Positions 57,430 through 64,000 of a stretch of DNA of 64,000 nt are shown here, in pieces. Both the position numbers and the translations under genes were made by a program. Positions within the stretch are counted from its first letter, which is position 1. The number at the start of each line of letters is the position of its first letter. Source of the DNA: Mixophyes australis (lineage: Eukaryota > Chordata > Amphibia > Anura > Limnodynastidae); contig JAVHZZ010000004.1 of assembly GCA_036250195.1 (NCBI GenBank), positions 317,253,706 through 317,317,705 on the forward strand, in the 5' to 3' direction. The notes under the pieces were generated by a model. The model was not told the origin of the DNA, did no database searches, and worked only from the letters and a program-made list of their open reading frames with translations.

Positions 57430-58685
57430 GAGCATATTGATGCGAATTGTGTCATCACACCCCAGCTGCTTACCAAGATGGGTGGAGCTTCATGATGTGA
57501 GCGCCCTATCTACTTGATGATGCGAGTCGCCTCATCAAGCCCTTTTAACCTCTTCTTATCCTGAAAAAGTACTCAAGTATAGATATATATTATTGTCAAA
57601 TAGGTGTTTTACTTGCTTTACTGTATGTGTCTGATTCCTTTATTTTGATAATAACCTGTAGCCCACATTATATGCTGCATGACTACAAAGTAGCAGCTGC
57701 AAGCATGCTTCCTATACAGCAATGCCTCATGTCTATGTGTGCGGTTTAAGATGCCAAAACGGGTAAATCCAGGCGCAGACAGCCCTGAAGTTATTTGTCC
57801 TGAACTGTGAGGAAACCATCCAGCTTTTCTTCATTTCTGACAATCGCTTCATTTGGTAAGTGAAAGTTTCTGAAGCCTTACAAGGAGGGGAAAATGCGAT
57901 TAACATTCCAGTCTCATTGTTATGTAAATCCTGTGTGTTCTCCTTGATTGACTTGTTTTGGCCATAATCTTCTGTCACTGGGGAACAGTGGTAAGATTAT
58001 GGTTCTATCTGGCCATCTGGAATGAGGAAATCCCCTTCACTTGGGTAAACAACATAACTAGCATGGATCTGTCTGATTGATATTTGGCTTGTGTCTGCCT
58101 TTCCTCTGTTCATGTAGCATACAGTTAATATTTGACATTCTACTACTATAAGCTATGAAGAATTCAGGTAGGACAATGTGCAGTTTAGTTAGAGAAAACT
58201 TTTATAGAGTTATAATTAAGAAATAATAATAAGGTGGTCCCAAAATTGCCATTATGGGCTCTGTTTATGAAAGGGCAAAAGTATTACTGCCAAAGAACAT
58301 ATATTGATAAAATATGCCTTTGAATATTAAAAAAATAAACCACTCATAAACAGCATAATATATAATATAAAGTTAACATTATATATAATGTTTATTTTGC
58401 TTCATTCTAAACAGTATTTCATTTATTTTAATAAGTAATGTTATTTAAACATTACTGCATAAAAAATGCCTTATTCTAAGAATAAAGCATTTTCTTAACT
58501 GGTTTTCTGTTAAGGCCATTGTGAGAGAATCCTGTGTTTAACAGACTTTTCTCTTCATTTATTCACTTTGTAAATTGTTTTTCAATCCCTTTAAGAATGC
58601 ATATACAGAAGTTGAACTGGGTATGTATACAGAGGTATGCAATACCGCCACTTCTCCTACTGCTTCGATTGTAACACTATCAAAA
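57430..58685. other. Intronic DNA, partly unique-looking
   Basis: 57430-57545 has words of the hAT-like family (gtgtcatcacaccccagctg, aagatgggtggagcttcatg). 57725-58080 is less AT-rich and has no repeat features I can recognise, but no coding motif either. 58180-58560 is AT-rich with tataatata runs. Confidence 0.4.
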
Positions 58686-58714
58686 TCTATTCACTTACAT
58701 TCCCCATAATAGTA

Positions 58715-58885
58715 TTGGGCAGGGCCAGGATGACACGTGAATTGCGCCCTAAGCCCCGCCTCTGCCATTTAACTAATGAAGTAGCCAGGAACCGGGTGGT
58801 AGCCCTGCTCTCCCGGGAGTCCGGGAAGACGCACAGAAATCCAGGAGTCTCCAGAACATTCCATGAGAGTAGGCAACTATGCATA
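58715..58885. mobile_element. CATAGTTGCCTA-subfamily hAT-like MITE fragment (right end)
   Basis: gtgaattgcgccctaagccc, tcccgggagtccgggaag, ccaggagtctccagaacatt and the terminus gagagtaggcaactatg. The left terminus is missing. Confidence 0.75.
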
Positions 58886-59249
58886 TACATTATATATATA
58901 TATATATAGATATTTTCATAAATTATGGAATTGGGATATAGCTGTGTCCCCTCTGAATACAGTGCATGACTGCGTCATGTTTGGGGTGAGGTGGCATAAT
59001 GTTGTGAGTGTGTCACATTCCCCAAGAGAGGTGAACTGCTCCTCATATATTAAGCTGCCCCCAACCAACCACACTCCTCTCAATATTCTATAAGTACAGC
59101 CCTCCACGGTGATCCAGTGCCATTTCACAGAGGGACACAGAAGGGGTAGCACAGTTCTTGGTAGTCTGTAGAGCAGTTGGGCAGCGTCATAGGTAGAATA
59201 GAAAGAGGAGGGGGTAGCAGTGTTCTTCAAAGTCTCCAGTGATATTCAG

Positions 59250-59560
59250 GAGAGCTCCATTGCTCCATTGCTAATTGTCATTACTGTAATAAAAGGAATT
59301 AATAGGTCTGGCAGGCTTGGTCTTCTAAATCTGCAGTCCCATAATGTACAGTGTTATATAGGTAACACACAAAGAGGAGAGCTCCATTGCTCCATTGCTA
59401 ATTGTCATTGCTGAAATACAAATACTAGGGCTGGCAGGCTTGGTCTTCTGAATTTGCAGTCAAATTGTTCGGTGTTATATAGGTAACATACAAAGAGGAG
59501 AGCTCCATTGTTCCATTGCTATTTGTCATTGAAATACAAATAATAGGTCTGGCAGGCTTC
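59250..59560. repeat. Tandem repeat, about 121-127-bp unit, 2.5 copies
   Basis: gagagctccattgctccatt starts near 59250, 59377 and 59498. Each copy also contains gctaattgtcatt, ggtctggcaggctt and ttatataggtaac in the same order. Confidence 0.9.
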
Positions 59561-59749
59561 TAAAAGGTTTTCTAAATCTGCAGTCTTTGTTTGAAAAGTG
59601 TATGAAAATAATATTGTGACCTGTAAGGTGGTCAACATTGAGTGCAAATGACTTGAAATTAGTGTTATTGTGGTTAATAATAATGTAGGGGGGGGGGGGG
59701 GAAGCAAAAATATGTGATTTTAGCAAAAAAAATAGGTATTTTAGAAAAA

Positions 59750-59870
59750 AATCAGGATCCAAAATCAAAACCAAAACACGCACGGGCGGTTTTGCCAAAT
59801 CCAAAACCAAAACACAGAGTTAATCCATTTCCAAAACCAAAACAAGAACACAGGGGTTAGTGAACATCTC
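59750..59870. repeat. ccaaaaccaaaaca-rich dispersed repeat end
   Basis: aatccaaaaccaaaacac and close variants recur four times around a gcacgggcggttttgcc word. I associate the pattern with a frog dispersed repeat. It may be the end of the same element that carries the 125-bp tandem units. Confidence 0.55.
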
Positions 59871-59879
59871 TAATATATA

Positions 59880-61390
59880 TATGTATATATAGATTTATAT
59901 ATATATTTATTTTATAAAGCACCAATTTATAAATCACCAAGAACTGACTACAGGATTGAAACCATGGTCTACAGCACCACTAGTAATGTTAGTCGCATTG
60001 CTATCTGCAATATATTATATATATTTGCAATATATTAGTGGCTTTTGTACAAGTTTTTGCAAAAATTCTAATCAGTATACTCATAAAGTCTTTTTTTTAG
60101 CATTTTAGCGCTGTTCTCAAATTATCAACACAGAAAACGGACAGATTGCACGTGGATTGCTCTTTACACAGCTTTTTTTAAACAATCCCTGAGTCATTAG
60201 TATACAACTAACACCATCTTAAAGAAAAGAAAAAGCAATGCACTTAGCCAAAGTTACAGGATGGGATGCAGACAGTGAACCAAGCACTTTTATACACAAG
60301 GACTCTTTTGTCATTGATCACACTTATATATTGTTCAAAAACTAAATAATTATTCAGTACAAATTTACTTAAGCTCAAACACCTTCTTTCTTATGTATGT
60401 CTAAGTCTGTGTTGGAGTTTAGTACAAATACTCTGATTTATTTGACTTTTCAAACTTCTACAAGGATACTGTTCCATCAATCCTTTGTTCTCTGTGTAAA
60501 GTATTGCTATTAACCCTAAAACTGCTAACCTATGTCCCATGCGCTTGACCTCTTGTTCTAGAATTTCTGTTATAACACAGCAAGTGTACTTTGTGGAGGG
60601 GACCATTTTAGAACGCCAGCTAAGTCTGGAAGTGCAGTAATTGGTTGCAGATGTAAGCAGTGAGCAGTCTGCTTTCTGTACTTTAAATAATTCAATGTCT
60701 TGCCTAATTAAACTACTTTCATCTAGTGCATTACATTTTTTACACCACAAATGTTTATATTTTTACATTGTAACAATAAAAAGGATTACAGGCACAATGG
60801 GGCTCATGCTGAGGTGCACGCAAATGTGTACAAAACAAAAAATCTCTAAAAAGCTGCTTAAATATAAATAGAAAATAATAAATATAGCGTATATATGGCC
60901 TTATGCCAAGTCAAATACATCTCAAGATGCACCCATTTCTGCCCCAGTAGCATATGTGCCGGGTTTGCGTCAGGTGTAGTTACACCCAGATACACTTACA
61001 CCCAACCATGGAAAAGGGACAAGTTGTCCTATTTTGGGATTTGGTTGTCGCAACCTTATAATTAGAATTTCTGTAAAAGCAAAAATTCTATATGCAGATT
61101 GAGTTGGTACCTCTGCTATCATTATTCCAATTTTCCAAGTATCACGGATTCACCAATCGGTTAGCGGTGCATTTCAATTTCCAGCACTATCATTGGTTTT
61201 TATTGTTTTGTACTGGTTGAGTACCCACAGGTTCTCCACAGCTGCAGACATTGAATCACCAGCCTTCAGATTATTTGGGATCATAATATCTCTGTGCCAG
61301 GAATATTTTCTGAGGTATTTTCTGGTTTAAGCACCACTTCTTGTGGATTGGTAGGGTGGTTGCAGTGAACATGACTATCCCACATTATTA
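59880..61390. other. AT-rich intronic DNA
   Basis: TA-rich tract at 59880-59925; otherwise nothing recognised. Confidence 0.45.
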
Positions 61391-61394
61391 TATT

Positions 61395-62100
61395 TATTTA
61401 TAGCCTTCATGTTTCTGGAAAAAAAAAACACTGGATGACTTTCAAAAATGTCTAGATAGCTTTATATTGAACAAAAAAAGGCTAAGGTCCCGAGAAGCAC
61501 TATATGTTCCCAAATGTGTAGAAGGATTAGGTATGCCGATCTTTCAGGGCTATCACCTTTGCTCAGATATTAAGTCAATCCAATTGGGGTTCCGTGGAGG
61601 CGGTGATAAACTAAAATATATGCATGCGCTCTTGTTGTGATGTGAATTTTCTTTGATTATGGTCGATACCGACTTTATTTTTGTTTATCGGTGTCTTGTA
61701 TTTTAAATATTCCTTGATCATTTATGATTAATCTCCTTCATCTCTCCCTTTGTTTTTTTTGTTCACGTACTCCCTTCCGTTAGTCCCTCCCCCCTCATAT
61801 TGCCTCCCATACATTTGGGGCTAGATTTACTAAGCTGCGGGTTTGAAAAAGTGGGGATGTTGCCTATAGCAACCAATCAGATTCTAGCTGTCATTTTGTA
61901 GAAGGTACTAAATAAATGAAAGCTAGAATCTGATTGGTTGCTGTAGGCAACATTCCCACTTTTTCAAACCCGCAGCTTAGTAAATCTAGCCCTTGATCTG
62001 CTGTTCGTATTACTCTTCCCTCCACCTTCATCCTACCTTTACTTGTTTCCTGCTACTTATTATTTAAATGTGTAAAAGTTTAATAAAGAGATTTTATACA
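61395..62100 (+). mobile_element. L1/Tx1-type LINE 3' fragment carrying a MITE
   Basis: The frame FILNKKRLRSREALYVPKCV continuing to EGLGMPIFQGYH matches the frog L1 ORF2 stretch FIW..KKPR.S...LY.PK..GGLG.P....Y. A 3'-UTR-like segment ends with aataaagagattttatac near 62100. The palindromic MITE at 61818-61992 splits the UTR-like part. 5'-truncated and inactive. Confidence 0.65.
61818..61992 (+). mobile_element. Palindromic MITE 'GCGGGTTTG' family, copy C
   Basis: Begins gggctagatttactaagctg and ends cagcttagtaaatctagccc, a perfect 20-bp terminal inverted repeat. The centre cattttgtagaaggtacta is in the plus orientation. Confidence 0.94.
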
Positions 62101-62104
62101 AGTC

Positions 62105-62535
62105 AGTAGTTACACAGCTGAAGCTAAACTGAAACTGTTCTGGTTTGCTGTAATTGACTTGCACCTGTGACCAAACAGATTACTTAAGTCAACAAAGACA
62201 TAATGTAGCTTTTGTTATGTTCCATCTTTGTGAAACACTCTTATAACTGACACTCCTTTTTTGGGTGGGATCTGGAAAAATGTGCAGCATAACATATAAC
62301 TATGGAGTCTCTCCATGTTAATGTGACAGCAGTCACGGTCATGACAAGCTAATGGTTTATAAAGAAAAGCAGCTGTCACAATTAGTATTTACAACATAAT
62401 CTTTAAGTTTTTAGGTAAGCAAAGAAAAGGCTTGTACCCCTACTGCTGTTATGGAACAATAAGTTATTGGCTGGCATATATTAAGAATATATTTTAAGAT
62501 TAAGTTAAAAGCAACAAAAAGCATGTAAAATCATT
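62105..62535. other. Intronic DNA, nothing recognised
   Basis: No motifs or terminal repeats. Confidence 0.4.
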
Positions 62536-62538
62536 GTG

Positions 62539-62652
62539 ATCATCATCACCATTTATTTATATAGCGCCACTAATTCCGCAGCACTGTACAGAGAACTCAC
62601 TGACATCAGTCCCTGCCCCATTGGAGCTTACAGTCTACATTCTCTAACACAC

Positions 62653-62691
<39 letters not shown>

Positions 62692-62795
62692 GAGAGACAC
62701 ACAGGGTCAGTTATAGCAGCCAATTAACCTACCAGTATGTTTTTGGAGTGTGGGAGGAAACCGGAGCAACCGGAGGAAACCCACGCAAACACGGT
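62539..62795 (+). repeat. Dispersed repeat with embedded CA microsatellite (copy 2)
   Basis: atcatcatcaccatttattt, gcgccactaattccgcagca and gagcttacagtctacattct precede a (CA)n tract at about 62646-62685. Then come gccaattaacctaccagtat, gtgggaggaaaccggagcaa and gaggaaacccacgcaaacac. It is longer at the 3' end than the copy at 46322. Confidence 0.88.
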
Positions 62796-63210
62796 ACAGT
62801 GTTTATACATTAAGCATATTTTAGTGTTATATAATAACAATTTCTAAAATTGCCCATTAAAAAGGTGATTTCAAGGGAATCTTAGGTTGGCAGTGGTGGT
62901 GCTAGTACATATAAATCTTCTCAAGCAAGTGGAAAACAATGCATGTGGGTGGAAATTGAACATGCAGTAATTTCCATGCCTAAAGAAACTGCTTGTAGAT
63001 CTCTCACATATTGCAATGTTAACACATGCTTGTGGTGGTGCGTTCAGTGATCACAGTTCTTAAAGAGTGCACGGACCAGGCCACAATAGCCAAACTAGAA
63101 GCCTGCTGGTGATGGTGCCCCAAAAGGCTCTTTGCCCCCATAGACAAGTATGACATTCATTTTTTTACATTATACGGACCACAAGCAAGTATTTACGTAT
63201 GAAAACATTT

Positions 63211-63387
63211 GGTGGTATATTTACTAAACTGCGGGTTTGAAAAAAGTATAGATGTTGTCTATAGCAACCTATCAGATTGTAGTTATCATTTATTAAGTAC
63301 ATTCTACAAAATGACAGCTAGAATCTGATTGGTTGCTATAGGCAACATCTCCACTTTTTCAAACCCGCAGTTTAGTAAATGTACCCC
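63211..63387 (-). mobile_element. Palindromic MITE 'GCGGGTTTG' family, copy D (inverted centre)
   Basis: Arms tttactaaactgcgggtttg and caaacccgcagtttagtaaa. The centre reads aagtacattctacaaaatga, the complement of the centre in copies A-C, so this copy lies in the opposite orientation. Confidence 0.92.
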
Positions 63388-63389
63388 TT

Positions 63390-64000
63390 GGACTCCATTT
63401 AAATATTTAGACAGCACTGTGTTAGGCCTCTCTGCACTGGTAGTGCTGAGTTATTTAATTATAACAGGTTAGGAAAATAGTAAGATTCATCTGCATCGTG
63501 GAAAAGCCCCAAAATTTCAAAACAGGGAAAGTTAAAAATATATAGCTTCATACATTATTCTATTTTTTATGGAATCATGCTTGTTGACAAGTACACTTTA
63601 ATGTTTAACAATACTACCCCTTTAATCAAACACAAGCATTTTGCTTTTACAGGCTATTTTGAAAATATGCACAGCTGAGAGTTGCAAACCATTCCTTATT
63701 TTGACTGAGTATTGTCCCCAGCTATCATGAGTAATGTTTGGAATTGTAGCACACCCTCTGACCAGAAATCCCCAAATAATTGGGTAATCCTGTTCTGTAA
63801 TTGGAAATCCATTCATACCCAATTTTGTCTGAAATTTTCAGACTCACCAGATACCAGGAAGCTATACAATCTAGCTGCATCCCCTGTGATACATTCTCCT
63901 TAATCAATAGCCATGCATAGACAGATGTTTGTATTCTAATGATCTTGTCTTTCATATATGTCCATGTTTCCGGTGCTGATGACCCTGACGACACGTGAAC
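63390..64000. other. Intronic DNA to the window end
   Basis: AT-rich; frames at 63622-63994 on both strands have no recognised domain. Confidence 0.45.

Larger units (their letters stand above)
31364..64000 (-). other. Inferred upstream intron of the PDLIM-like gene (extends past the window)
   Basis: This is inferred from the exon at 31212-31363, which is preceded on the reverse strand by a consensus acceptor. The preceding exon should encode the N-terminal PDZ strand with a PWGFRL-type motif. I looked on the reverse strand for a match to that motif and found none, so the exon lies beyond 64000 or escaped the visual scan. The stretch is filled with transposons, MITEs and simple repeats. A nested or neighbouring gene cannot be excluded. 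Confidence 0.6.

Noticed and set aside
59930..60010. Possible tRNA-derived SINE (gattgaaaccatggtctaca)
   Set aside because: The B-box-like word is imperfect and no A box or cloverleaf could be drawn.
63725..63994. 89-codon reverse-strand frame at the window edge as a possible upstream exon
   Set aside because: No PWGFRL-type PDZ start or other family motif; nothing links it to the PDLIM exon.

Overview
The window reads as non-coding, repeat-dense DNA from a vertebrate, most likely a frog. Overall AT content is high and no stretch shows the continuous coding of a compact genome. The interspersed repeats are of kinds typical of anuran genomes: Tc1-like transposons, L1/Tx1-type and CR1/L2/Rex-type LINE remnants, many short hAT-like and PIF/Harbinger-like elements, palindromic MITEs, and CA microsatellites seeded inside dispersed repeats. 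The assignment to frogs rests on remembered repeat types, not on a database search.

Only one host coding segment can be supported: a 152-bp exon on the minus strand at 31212-31363. It encodes the middle and C-terminal part of an ALP/Enigma-family PDZ domain (PDLIM4-like, PDLIM1 as the alternative) and has a good acceptor and an acceptable donor. Everything to its right (31364-64000) is then upstream intron, and everything to its left (1-31211) downstream intron. I found neither the first exon (PWGFRL-type motif) nor the next exon, so both introns exceed the window on their side.

Layout. 1-1860: CT-rich LTR-retrotransposon-like block with three sets of tandem repeats. 3.1-5.25 kb: decayed L1 ORF2, an LTR-like block inside it, and a Tc1 transposase pseudogene abutting it. 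6-12 kb: short DNA transposons, including a hAT-like copy with a perfect 8-bp target-site duplication (TSD), and a GTGG-rich minisatellite. 12-14.4 kb: a diverged 350-bp duplication flanking an A-rich block. 16-25 kb: PIF/Harbinger-like and hAT-like elements and a long inverted repeat. 25.5-26.5 kb: Tc1-related remnants and a palindromic MITE. 28-37 kb: hAT-like MITEs, a LINE 3' fragment, the PDZ exon and another Tc1 remnant. 39-47 kb: MITEs and microsatellites. 48-50.6 kb: a LINE reverse-transcriptase remnant split by a nearly full-length Tc1 element whose transposase carries four in-frame 26-codon repeats. 51-64 kb: more hAT/MITE copies, a 125-bp tandem repeat, an L1 fragment carrying a MITE, and dispersed repeats with CA tracts.

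I saw no tRNA, rRNA, snRNA, CRISPR or operon-like structure. No new cellular system is evident. The most informative observations concern transposon structure: exact TSDs that define several non-autonomous families, nested insertions, and an in-frame repeat expansion in a transposase.
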